A stretch of DNA of 64,000 nucleotides from Halomonas sp. (GTDB lineage Bacteria; Pseudomonadota; Gammaproteobacteria; Pseudomonadales; Halomonadaceae), in assembly GCF_020832045.1 (NCBI RefSeq), contig NZ_JAFIFK010000031.1, positions 1 through 64,000 on the forward strand, given 5' to 3'. Below are positions 20,366 through 28,366 of this stretch, piece by piece. The notes under the pieces were generated by a model. It worked only from the letters and a program-made list of their open reading frames with translations. It searched no databases and had not been told where the DNA came from. Numbering within the stretch: the stretch's first letter is position 1; every line of letters begins with the position of its first letter. The translations under genes were made by a program, and so were the position numbers.

Positions 20366-20932
20366 TCATGACGGCTCCGCGAACGGCAGGGGCGCATCCG
20401 TGTCGCGGCGCACCTCGAAGACGTTCAGAGTCATGGCCACCAGGGCGTAGTAGCCGAACACCCCTACCAGCTCGACCACTGCGGGTTCGCCGAAGGCCTC
20501 GACGGCTTCGGCATAGAGCGCCGCATCGACACGCCGGGTGGCATAGAGCGTACTGCCCAGGCGATAGATCAGGCGTTCGTCGTCGCGTTCGAAGACCGGC
20601 TCCCGACCCGTGCGCAGCGCCTCGATCACCTCGTCGGTGACCCCTGCCTCGCGGGCGATGGGCGCGTGGATCTGCCACTCGGCCTGGGAGTGCCACCAGG
20701 CGGCGGTAACCAGAATCGCCAGTTCGGTCAGGCGCAGCTCCAGGCGCGTGCCGTAGCGGCAGAAGGCGCCCAACCGCTGGGCGTGATCGGCCAGGCCAGG
20801 GCTGTGCACCCAGGCCAGGAAGGGGCCGTCCAGGTTGCCGCGCGGGCCGCTGAGGATCTCCTCCAGCACGCGGCACTGCTCGGCGTCCAGGCGGGTCTCG
20901 TCGAGTGGGGACAGTCGGGATTCAATGGCCAT
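20366..20932 (-). CDS. Carboxymuconolactone decarboxylase / AhpD-family protein
   Basis: A 188-residue cytoplasmic protein of the CMD/AhpD fold. It has the typical opening ESRLSPLDETRLDAEQCRVLEEILSGPRGN and the central AWVHSPGLADHAQRLGAFCRY, ELAILVTAAWWHSQAEWQIH. The redox CxxC pair of AhpD is absent, with only single cysteines, so a peroxidase role is unlikely. The start is ATG 20932 with TAAGGAGGT five bases upstream; that site overlaps the stop codon of the preceding aminotransferase gene, so the two are translationally linked. The exact reaction is unknown. Confidence 0.82.
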   Translation of the reverse strand: MAIESRLSPLDETRLDAEQCRVLEEILSGPRGNLDGPFLAWVHSPGLADHAQRLGAFCRYGTRLELRLTELAILVTAAWWHSQAEWQIHAPIAREAGVTDEVIEALRTGREPVFERDDERLIYRLGSTLYATRRVDAALYAEAVEAFGEPAVVELVGVFGYYALVAMTLNVFEVRRDTDAPLPFAEPS

Positions 20933-20942
20933 GCCTACCTCC

Positions 20943-22271
20943 TTATGAGCTGCCCAGCGCACTGCGCAGCGCGATATCGAGCTTATCGACGATCTCGTCC
21001 AGATGGCTCTCCTCGAGAATGAAGGGTGGCGCCAGCAGGATGTGATCGCCATGGCGACCGTCGATGGTGCCGCCCATCGGGTAACACATCAGCCCCGCCT
21101 GCATGGCGGCCTGCTTGACGCGTGCATGCACCTTGCGCTCGGGCTCGAACGCCGCCTTGGTGGTGCGATCCGCTACCAGCTCCAAACCCAGGAAGAGCCC
21201 CCGGCCACGAATGTCGCCGACATGAGGATGCTGGCCGAAGCGCTCGGTCAAGCGCCGCTGCAACCCCTCGCCCAGCACATGCACACGGGGCAGCAGGTCG
21301 CGCGCCTGGATGGTCATCTGCACCGCCAGGGCCGCAGCACAGGCCGTCGCATGACCGATATAGGTATGTCCGTGCTGAAAGAAGCCCGAACCGCTGGCGA
21401 TGGCATCGCGGATACGCCCGCTGACCAAGGTGGCGCCGATGGGCTGATAGCCGGCCCCGAGCCCCTTGGCGATGGTGATCAGATCGGCGGTGATGCCCTC
21501 CTGCTCGGCGGCGAACAGGGTGCCGGTGCGCCCCATGCCGCACATCACTTCGTCAAGGATCAGCAGCACACCATGGCGATCACACACCTCGCGGATCCGC
21601 TTGAAGTATCCAGGTACCGCGGGTACCGCACCCATGGTGGCCCCCACCACCGGTTCGGCAACGAAGGCCATTACGTTCTCCGGCCCGAGGCGCAAGATCT
21701 CCCCCTCGAGCTCATCGGCCAGGCGTGCCGCATAGGCCTCGGGGGTTTCTCCCGCCTGCAGACCACGGTAGGCATAGCAGGGGCTGACATGGCTCACGTC
21801 GATCAGTAGCGGCTCGAACTGGCTGCGCCGCCAGGCGTTGCCCCCGGTGGCGAGCGCCCCCAGCGTATTGCCATGGTAGCTCTGACGCCGTGCGATCAAG
21901 TGCCTGCGCTGCGGCTGGCCGATCTCGATGAAGTACTGGCGAGCCAGCTTCAGGGCCGCCTCCATCGCCTCGGAGCCGCCCGAGACGAAGTAGACCGACT
22001 CGAGCCCCGCGGGTGCACGCTCGACCAGGAAGTCGGCCAGGGCCTCCATCGGCTCGGTGGTGAAGAAGGCTGTGTGGGCGTAGGCCACCTTTCCCACCTG
22101 CTCGCGGATGGCTTCGATGACAGCAGCATCGCTATGCCCCAGGCAGGAGACCGCGGCTCCACCGCAGGCATCCAGGTACCGCCGCCCCCGATCGTCGATC
22201 AGGTAAGGGCCTTCGCCTTTGACGGCCGTGGGGTAATCCTGTGTCAGGCTACGATGGAAGACGTGGCTCAT
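20943..22271 (-). CDS. Class III PLP-dependent aminotransferase
   Basis: A 442-residue omega-type aminotransferase. It shows FVSGGSEAMEAALKLARQY for phosphate binding, RRQSYHGNTLGALATGG, the Asp-containing LLILDEVMCGMGRTG, and the Schiff-base lysine in LITIAKGLGAGYQPIG. ATG 22271 follows GGAGGTCCC. It forms a two-gene operon with the AhpD-like gene and diverges from an RpiR-type regulator across an AT-rich region with repeated half sites. This suggests catabolism of an amino compound under RpiR control. The substrate is not identifiable. Confidence 0.9.
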   Translation of the reverse strand: MSHVFHRSLTQDYPTAVKGEGPYLIDDRGRRYLDACGGAAVSCLGHSDAAVIEAIREQVGKVAYAHTAFFTTEPMEALADFLVERAPAGLESVYFVSGGSEAMEAALKLARQYFIEIGQPQRRHLIARRQSYHGNTLGALATGGNAWRRSQFEPLLIDVSHVSPCYAYRGLQAGETPEAYAARLADELEGEILRLGPENVMAFVAEPVVGATMGAVPAVPGYFKRIREVCDRHGVLLILDEVMCGMGRTGTLFAAEQEGITADLITIAKGLGAGYQPIGATLVSGRIRDAIASGSGFFQHGHTYIGHATACAAALAVQMTIQARDLLPRVHVLGEGLQRRLTERFGQHPHVGDIRGRGLFLGLELVADRTTKAAFEPERKVHARVKQAAMQAGLMCYPMGGTIDGRHGDHILLAPPFILEESHLDEIVDKLDIALRSALGSS

Positions 22272-22285
22272 GGGACCTCCGGGCT

Positions 22286-22351
22286 AATAATATGCAAAAT
22301 ATAGATGCTATATTTAAATTTGCAATTAATATTTGCAAATACAGCCCAGCG
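22286..22351. promoter_or_regulatory. AT-rich divergent promoter with repeated operator-like half sites
   Basis: Between the aminotransferase and the RpiR regulator is a markedly AT-rich stretch. It contains three related words: TATGCAAAATA (22291), TTTGCAATTA (22319) and TTTGCAAAT (22332). An internal near-palindrome, TAGATGCTATATTTAAA, is also present. These are candidate binding sites for the adjacent RpiR protein and for the two divergent promoters. Confidence 0.6.
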
Positions 22352-22412
22352 TCCCTTGCAGGACAAAGGCTACAATGCCCTCCCGACGCCCCGATAGAAG
22401 TGAAGCGATGCC

Positions 22413-23321
22413 ATGACGGAACCCCCCACGAGGACACTTCCCGAGACACTTGACGGCCTGAGGCAACGTCTCGGGGATATCGAGGCCGGCAAGGCGGACA
22501 TCCGGCTGGGCAAACGCTCTCGGCACGTGCTGGCACTGCTCATCGGAGCACCGCAACAGGCTGCAGTTTCATCCATCAGCGAGCTTGCGGACCAGCTCGG
22601 CGTGAATGCCTCGACGCTCTCGCGCCTGGCCCAGCGTCTGGGCTATGGGGGATTCGGCCAGTTACAGGCAGTGTTCCGCCGTGAAGTCACCGAAGGCCAG
22701 AGCTTTTACAGCGACCAGGCCTCACGCCTCCTCGAAGCGAGCGGCGACACGGTGGAACGGGCCCGGCTGAGCCGGTTGGCCCGGCAAGAGAGCGCCAATA
22801 TGGCGGGCCTGCTGGAGCGGATCGATCCGCTGGCCTTCGAGCAGACGGTGACGCTGTTGGCAACGGCCCATCGGGTACGCGTTCACGGCATGCGGCAGTT
22901 CCATTCACTGGCGCTGTTTATGGCCTATGGCCTGGGAATGCTACGCCCTGACGTCGCCCCCCTGGACGCAGGCCGGCAGGGGGTCGCCGATGCCCTGGCC
23001 CAGCTCGACCCCGGCGATGTACTGGTAGTGGCAAGCTGTTTCCCCTACACCCCGAGCGTGCTGGCCACGGCCGAGGTCGCGGCCCGCCATGGTATCGAGG
23101 TCATCGCCCTGACCGATTCGGAGAGTTCTCCCCTGGCCCGTGTCGCGCGGCACAGCTTCCCGGTGCCCAATCACAGTCTGTTCTACAGCAACAGCATGTG
23201 TGCCTTCATGCTGCTTGCCGAAGGCCTGTTGAGTGACGTGGCCAGCGTCTTGGGCAAGTCCGGGCTGGCGGCGCTAAAGCATCGCGAGACGATGATTGCC
23301 GAGCTCGGCGCCTCTCTTTGA
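22413..23321 (+). CDS. MurR/RpiR family transcriptional regulator
   Basis: A 302-residue regulator. The N-terminal RpiR helix-turn-helix includes AVSSISELADQLGVNASTLSRLAQRLGYGGFGQLQ (about 48-85). A C-terminal SIS domain (about 135-280) contains VRVHGMRQFHSLALFMAYGL and the LDPGDVLVVASCFPYTPSVLATAE segment that normally binds a phosphosugar or related ligand. It is divergent from the aminotransferase operon and probably controls it. SIS ligands in regulators beside aminotransferases are not always sugars, so the effector remains open. Confidence 0.9.
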   Translation: MTEPPTRTLPETLDGLRQRLGDIEAGKADIRLGKRSRHVLALLIGAPQQAAVSSISELADQLGVNASTLSRLAQRLGYGGFGQLQAVFRREVTEGQSFYSDQASRLLEASGDTVERARLSRLARQESANMAGLLERIDPLAFEQTVTLLATAHRVRVHGMRQFHSLALFMAYGLGMLRPDVAPLDAGRQGVADALAQLDPGDVLVVASCFPYTPSVLATAEVAARHGIEVIALTDSESSPLARVARHSFPVPNHSLFYSNSMCAFMLLAEGLLSDVASVLGKSGLAALKHRETMIAELGASL

Positions 23322-23385
23322 TCTCTGCCGGCCGCCCATGGGGGCGACCGGCAGAATGGTACCGCGGGGGATCAGGGAAGGGCTA

Positions 23386-24363
23386 TCAAGGCAGCAGGAT
23401 GGTGGAACCGGTAGTCTTGCGGCCGGCCAGGGCGTCCTGGGCCTTGCCCGCCTCGGCCAGTGAATAGCGCTGGCCGATATCGACCTTGACCTTGCCGCTG
23501 CCCAGCATCTCGAACAGGTCACGGCACATCTCCTCCAGGCGCTCGCGGGTATCGGCGTAGCCGTTGAGGCTGGGGCGGGTAACGAACAGGGATCCCTTCT
23601 GATTGAGAATGCCGAGATTGACGCCTTCTACCGCCCCCGAAGCGTTACCGAAGCTGACCATCAGCGATCGCGGCTTGAGACAGTCAAGCGAGGTAATCCA
23701 GGTGTCCTTGCCCACTGAGTCGTAGACCACGTCGCACATCTCGCCATCGGTCAGCTCACGTACCCGCTCGACCACGTCCTCACGCGTGTAATCGATGGTT
23801 TCCCAGGCACCATTGGCTTTTGCCAGCTCCGCCTTTTCCGGTGAGCTGACGGTGCCGATAAGTTTGACGCCCAGCGCCCTGGCCCACTGACAGGCGATGG
23901 AACCAACGCCACCGGCAGCGGCGTGCCAAAGGATCGTCTCGCCACCTTCGAGTGGCCGTGTCTGGCGCAGCAGGTACTGCACGGTAAGTCCCTTGAGCAT
24001 GCTGGCCGCGGCGGTGTCGAAGTCGATGGCGTCGGGCAGCACGACCACCTTGTCCGCCGGTAGCACATGATATTCGGCATAGGCACCCAGCGGGCCCTGA
24101 GCATAGGCAACCCGATCGCCCTCCTTCAGATGGCTGACGCCTTCGCCCACGGCATCGACAACACCGGCACCTTCGGTGCCCAGCCCTGAAGGCAGCCCAG
24201 GGGCGGGATAGAGACCGGTACGGAAATAGATATCGATGAAATTGAGTCCGACCGCTTCATTCCTGACGCGAACCTCACCGGGCGCCGGATCCGCCGGCGT
24301 CACGTCGACGAGTTCGAGCACCTCGGAGCCACCGGTGCGAGAAAACTGGATGCGCTTGGCCAT
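23386..24363 (-). CDS. qor: NADPH:quinone oxidoreductase (zeta-crystallin type)
   Basis: A 325-residue zinc-free medium-chain dehydrogenase. It has the QOR hallmarks NEAVGLNFIDIYFRTGLYPAPGLPSGLGTEGAGVV, VAYAQGPLGAYAEY, the cofactor segment LWHAAAGGVGSIACQWARALG (AAGGVG nucleotide loop) and GKDTWITSLDCLKPRSLMVSFGNASG. The length is that of E. coli QorA (327). It reduces quinones with NADPH. It is a single gene on the minus strand facing the RpiR gene tail to tail. Confidence 0.93.
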   Translation of the reverse strand: MAKRIQFSRTGGSEVLELVDVTPADPAPGEVRVRNEAVGLNFIDIYFRTGLYPAPGLPSGLGTEGAGVVDAVGEGVSHLKEGDRVAYAQGPLGAYAEYHVLPADKVVVLPDAIDFDTAAASMLKGLTVQYLLRQTRPLEGGETILWHAAAGGVGSIACQWARALGVKLIGTVSSPEKAELAKANGAWETIDYTREDVVERVRELTDGEMCDVVYDSVGKDTWITSLDCLKPRSLMVSFGNASGAVEGVNLGILNQKGSLFVTRPSLNGYADTRERLEEMCRDLFEMLGSGKVKVDIGQRYSLAEAGKAQDALAGRKTTGSTILLP

Positions 24364-24436
24364 GTCTCACTTCCTATGTACGTCATCAGAGGGTTATCCA
24401 ACCGTTGATCCTGGGCTGGGTCAAGAATAGAGGATG

Positions 24437-24997
24437 TCAGCCCGGAAAGGCCGTCAATCGGTCGACGAAGCGGCTCTTTTCCTGCTCGAAAAAATGCGGA
24501 TCATGCTTGAAGCGACGCAGAATCGCTTCGTCATCGAAACCCAGAGCGGGTTCCAGCTCATCGATGCCGCGAGCGGGATGATGCGGCGAGAGACCGATGC
24601 GCCGCCCGCCTGGTGCGGCAAACCAGCGGTTGATGCCACAGCGACGATAGAAGGCTTCTTCATCCTGGTCTGCCGCATCGACCCTCATCGGAGCCTTCTG
24701 AGCCAACTCGCGAATCATCCGGCGCAGACTCTCACGATCGCCACTAGGCGAGGCGTGATGCCAGAGAATCATGCCGGTTCCAGCAGTGTCCAGCACCAGC
24801 AGAGCCAGCGCGCCAGGACGCCCTTCGGTATCCGTCAGTGCCCACAGTCTGGCCGCTTCCTGGGCGAACAGCACCTGCCGGGTACCGGTGAAGATGACCA
24901 GCGGCGACAGCCCCGCTTCCCTACCATAGATGTCGGCACACAGGCGGGCGAGCCAGGCATCGCGCTGGTCGTCACGCTCGGGGGTCATCACCTTCAT
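24437..24997 (-). CDS. Hypothetical protein, GNAT-like
   Basis: A protein of about 186 residues that I do not recognise with certainty. Internal segments such as ALALLVLDTAGTGMILWHHASPS, a helical RESLRRMIRELAQ and EEAFYRRCGINRWFAAPGGRRIGLSP recall the central strands and last helix-strand unit of GNAT acetyltransferases. The N-terminal half is rich in Arg/Asp. Start ATG 24997 has GAGG six bases upstream; ATG 25009 and TTG 25021 are alternatives. It has its own coding context between qor and a divergent phosphodiesterase gene. Confidence 0.6.
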   Translation of the reverse strand: MKVMTPERDDQRDAWLARLCADIYGREAGLSPLVIFTGTRQVLFAQEAARLWALTDTEGRPGALALLVLDTAGTGMILWHHASPSGDRESLRRMIRELAQKAPMRVDAADQDEEAFYRRCGINRWFAAPGGRRIGLSPHHPARGIDELEPALGFDDEAILRRFKHDPHFFEQEKSRFVDRLTAFPG

Positions 24998-25130
24998 GCC
25001 TTGCCTCATTGCTTTATCCAAAGCTGCAAGCCTAGCATAGTCGCGCCCGAGACCACGCGTGCCACGAGCGGGTCGCTATCCTGTCATCGAGGCCCGATAG
25101 TTTACCTGAAACCTCGAATGGAGCTTTTGC

Positions 25131-25907
25131 ATGACGACCTCCCACCCCCATATCGCGCTCCCCCCTTTGATCGCTCACCGCGGACTCTCCGCTCATGCCC
25201 CAGAGAACACGCTCGCGGCAGTCAAAGCGGCGCACGAGGCGGGTTTCCAGTGGGTGGAGCTCGATGTACAGCTACTCGGTGACGGCACCCCGGTGATCTG
25301 GCACGACGCAACCCTTAAACGCTGCTCCGATGGCCATGGCCGCCTGGCCACGCTGGACCTCGCCATGGTGCGCAAGTTGGATGTCGGAGCCTGGTTCGGC
25401 GACGGCTTTCGCGGCGAGCGCATGGCCACCCTGAGCGAGATGCTCGATTTGTTGGTGTCATTGGAGATGGGCGTCAACATGGAGCTGAAGGTGAGCAGCC
25501 GGCGCAGCGGCACCGAGCTGGCCGAGGCCGTGATACCCCGCCTGCTCGAGGCATTGCCGGCCGAACGGCTGATCGTCTCCTCCTTCGACCAACCCGCCCT
25601 GCGCCAGGCGCGTGCCATTGCCGACGCTTCACTTCTGCCTATCGGGGTGCTCAGCGAGAGCGTGCCGAACAAATGGCAGTCCCGCTGCGAAGCGCTCGAT
25701 GCCTACAGCATTCACACTGACTGGACGCGGCTCACCGCTCGGCGTGCCCGGGAGATCAAGGCAGCGGGCTATCGTTTGCTGTGCTATACCCCCAACGATC
25801 CGGCAGCCTTTGCCAGCCGGTGGTCATGGGGGGTGGACAGCGCCATCAGCGACGATCCCGGCCTGTACGCTGACATTGCGCCGCCGCCAACCACGGCCGT
25901 GCGCTAG
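25131..25907 (+). CDS. ugpQ: Glycerophosphodiester phosphodiesterase
   Basis: A 258-residue TIM-barrel enzyme without a signal peptide, so the cytoplasmic UgpQ type. It hydrolyses glycerophosphodiesters to glycerol-3-phosphate and an alcohol. The catalytic set is present: IAHRGLSAHAPENTLAA (HR...ENT), WVELDVQLLGDGTPVIWHDATLKR (ELD and HD), and VNMELKVS. The C-terminus has CYTPNDPAAFASRWSWGVDSAISDDPGLY. Its stop overlaps the convergent glutaminase stop by a few bases. Its product would feed the glpD-encoded step found at 53.8 kb. Confidence 0.93.
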   Translation: MTTSHPHIALPPLIAHRGLSAHAPENTLAAVKAAHEAGFQWVELDVQLLGDGTPVIWHDATLKRCSDGHGRLATLDLAMVRKLDVGAWFGDGFRGERMATLSEMLDLLVSLEMGVNMELKVSSRRSGTELAEAVIPRLLEALPAERLIVSSFDQPALRQARAIADASLLPIGVLSESVPNKWQSRCEALDAYSIHTDWTRLTARRAREIKAAGYRLLCYTPNDPAAFASRWSWGVDSAISDDPGLYADIAPPPTTAVR

Positions 25908-26836
25908 GCAAAGGCACCCAAATGCCATTGACGGGAGAGTCGCTTCAGCATACGCAGCCCGGCAACGCTGTTGCCATGGTCGTTGAGCGCCGGGCCTATC
26001 ACGCCAATGCCCATGCGACCGGGCACGGCGGAGAGTATGGCACCGGATACGCCGCTCTTCGAGGGCACGCCCACCTCAACGGCAAACCGCCCGGACTGGT
26101 CGTACATGCCGGTAGTGAACATCAGTGTCAGCACGATGCGCACCGTCTCCTCGCCGATCAGCCGCTCCCCGCTTTTCGGGTCTCGCCCACGATTGGCCAG
26201 CACCGCGGCTATCCGCGCCAGGTCACGACAGTCCAACTCGATAGAAGTCTGCTTGAGGTAGGGCACGAGCAGATCTTCCTCGCTGCCTGCGTAAACGTCG
26301 TGGCTACGCATGTAGTAGAAGAGCGCGCGGTTCAAGTCCTGGTCTTCGGCTTCGAACATGGCTTGGTCATAATCGAGAGACGGGTTGCCAGCGAGACGCC
26401 GAAAGAAATCACGCAGCCGGGTAAACCGCTCGTCGCCATCGCGCCCCTTGATCATAGCCGTGGTGACGATGGCACCGGCGTTGATCATGGGATTGGATGG
26501 AACGCCCATTTCGCCCTCTTCGAGGGTGGCAATGGAGTGATAAGGATCGCCTGAGGGCTCCATCCCGACCCGTTCGAACAGTGCCTCGGCGCCCACGTCT
26601 TCAAGCGCCAGTGCCAAGGTCAGCGCCTTGGAAACACTCTCAAGCGGGAAACGCTGGTCGGTATTGCCGGCCTGGGCATTACTCCCCTCGGCTCCCATGA
26701 CGGCGATACCGACCAGTTCCTGATCCTTTTCACCCTCTTCCGTGAATGACGGCATCTCACTTTCGTGGCGATTCTCATTTTCCTCTGTCACGATCTCGTT
26801 CAAAACCCTGGCTTGCGCTTCATCGATGCATTCCAT
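25904..26836 (-). CDS. glsA: Glutaminase (serine-dependent GlsA type)
   Basis: A 310-residue cytoplasmic enzyme that hydrolyses L-glutamine to glutamate and ammonia. The beta-lactamase-like fold motif SxxK is seen in FPLESVSKALTLALALE. Further signatures are GEMGVPSNPMINAGAIVTTAMI, YMRSHDVYAG, a Tyr in TGMYDQSGRFAVEVGVPSKSGVSGAI and VPGRMGIGVIGPALNDHGNSVAG. The first 40 residues are Glu-rich and differ from E. coli glutaminases. ATG 26836 is preceded by AGGAAAGGTGGG. It is divergent from the PncC-NadE gene, whose NAD synthetase half uses ammonia. Confidence 0.93.
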   Translation of the reverse strand: MECIDEAQARVLNEIVTEENENRHESEMPSFTEEGEKDQELVGIAVMGAEGSNAQAGNTDQRFPLESVSKALTLALALEDVGAEALFERVGMEPSGDPYHSIATLEEGEMGVPSNPMINAGAIVTTAMIKGRDGDERFTRLRDFFRRLAGNPSLDYDQAMFEAEDQDLNRALFYYMRSHDVYAGSEEDLLVPYLKQTSIELDCRDLARIAAVLANRGRDPKSGERLIGEETVRIVLTLMFTTGMYDQSGRFAVEVGVPSKSGVSGAILSAVPGRMGIGVIGPALNDHGNSVAGLRMLKRLSRQWHLGAFA

Positions 26837-26955
26837 TGGCAGAGCCCACCTTTCCTGGTGTATTCCGACTTTCCAACTCGCCCCATGCGGCCCTTTTGGC
26901 CTAGGGTTAGAGTGGACCTGTCCATTAGGCTAGTCGGCCCTCAGGAGATGGAGCA

Positions 26956-28296
26956 ATGGAACTGCTGAATCGTATTACTGACTATTTGATCGACAACGAA
27001 CTCAAGCTGGCCACCGCCGAGTCGTGTACTGCCGGGCTGATCGTTTCCGAACTGGCGCGGGTGCCGGGCAGCGGCCAGAGCATCGACTGTGGCCTGGGCG
27101 TCTATTCGCCTCAGTCCAAGAACCGTTACCTCGGCGTCAGTTTCGATACCATAGAGCGCTGCGGGCTGACCAGCGAAGCCGTGGCCATCGAGATGGCCGC
27201 AGGCGCGCTGAACAACAACGATGCCGACGTGGCCCTGGCCAATACCGGCATTGCCGGCCCCAACCCCGGCGATGACGATACCCCCATCGGCACGGTCTGC
27301 TTCGCCTGGGCATTCCGCCACAACGGCGATCACCATCATTATTGCGAAACCCGCCGCTTCGACGGCGAGCGCAACGAAGTCCGCCTGGCTGCGGCCCACT
27401 ACGCACTGGAACGCCTGCCCCATTACCACGAGCTGTGCCTCGCCAGTGACACGGTGAGTGCGGAGGAGACACGCTCACGTCAAGCCATACAGCGCGCTAT
27501 CGGCGTGCAGCTGCAGGCTCGCAGAGGAATCGACGCCCAGCATGAGATAGGCCGGCGGCGCGACTTCCTGTGCAAGATCATGCAGGAGAGCGGACAGACG
27601 ACGCTGGTGCTGGGGATCAGCGGCGGCGTCGACTCAACGGTGGCGGGGCGTCTGGCACAGCTTGCGGTGGAGAAAAGGCGCGAAGAGGGCGAGAAAGCTC
27701 ACTTCGTTGCCATGCGTCTGCCCTACGGCGAGCAGCAGGATGCCGATGATGCCGACAAAGCGCTGGCCTTCATCCAGCCTGACGAGGTCCTCGACGTGAA
27801 CATCAAAAGCGCCAGCGATGCGATACTGGAGTCGCTGGAAAGCGGCGGCATGGGCTTCGAGGATATACATCAGCGCGACTTCGTGCTTGGCAACATCAAG
27901 GCACGCCAGCGCATGATCGCTCAATATGCCATAGCCGGAGCCCGCGGCGGCTTGGTCATCGGTACCGACCAGGCCGCCGAGGCGCTGATGGGATTTTTCA
28001 CCAAGTATGGTGACGGAGCCTGCGACGTCGCTCCCCTAACCGGCCTGACCAAAGGCCAGGTGCGTCTGCTCGGACAATATCTCGGCGCACCGAGCTTATT
28101 GGTGAATAAGGCGCCCACCGCCGACCTCGAGTCGATAGCACCGCAGAAGCTCGACGAAGTGGCCCTCGGCGTCAGCTACGAGGAGATCGATGACTTCCTC
28201 GAGAACCGGGACGTTTCCGAGCAGGCTTTCGAGACCATCGTCACCACCTATCGTCGTACCGAGCACAAGCGGCAGCTGCCCATCGGCCCGGACTGA
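26956..28296 (+). CDS. nadE: Fused NMN deamidase (PncC) and NAD synthetase (NadE)
   Basis: A 446-residue two-domain protein. Residues 1 to about 160 are a CinA C-terminal/PncC domain: TAESCTAGLI with Ser23, GVYSPQSKNRYLGV, ANTGIAGPNPGDDDTPIGTVCFAW. This domain turns NMN into NaMN and releases ammonia. Residues about 180-446 are an ammonia-dependent NAD synthetase: the ATP pyrophosphatase loop SGGVDST (222-228), MRLPYGEQQDADDADKALAF, GNIKARQRM, GTDQAAEALMGFFTKYGDGACD, PTADLE (387-392) and HKRQLPI. Both domains look complete. Position 339 is Gln where GTDHAAEA is usual. ATG 26956 follows AGGAGATGGAG. No amidotransferase domain is fused, so it needs free ammonia. Confidence 0.93.
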   Translation: MELLNRITDYLIDNELKLATAESCTAGLIVSELARVPGSGQSIDCGLGVYSPQSKNRYLGVSFDTIERCGLTSEAVAIEMAAGALNNNDADVALANTGIAGPNPGDDDTPIGTVCFAWAFRHNGDHHHYCETRRFDGERNEVRLAAAHYALERLPHYHELCLASDTVSAEETRSRQAIQRAIGVQLQARRGIDAQHEIGRRRDFLCKIMQESGQTTLVLGISGGVDSTVAGRLAQLAVEKRREEGEKAHFVAMRLPYGEQQDADDADKALAFIQPDEVLDVNIKSASDAILESLESGGMGFEDIHQRDFVLGNIKARQRMIAQYAIAGARGGLVIGTDQAAEALMGFFTKYGDGACDVAPLTGLTKGQVRLLGQYLGAPSLLVNKAPTADLESIAPQKLDEVALGVSYEEIDDFLENRDVSEQAFETIVTTYRRTEHKRQLPIGPD

Positions 28297-28319
28297 ACCT
28301 TACCTCACACCAATGAAAC

Positions 28320-28343
28320 GGGCCGACAACGGAAGGTCGGCCC
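28320..28343. terminator. Convergent terminator
   Basis: An 8-bp stem GGGCCGAC/GTCGGCCC with loop AACGGAAG lies between the nadE fusion and the convergent permease gene. It can serve both strands, although T-runs are short. Confidence 0.7.
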
Positions 28344-28366
28344 GAATCAATTGCTCCGTCTGGCTA

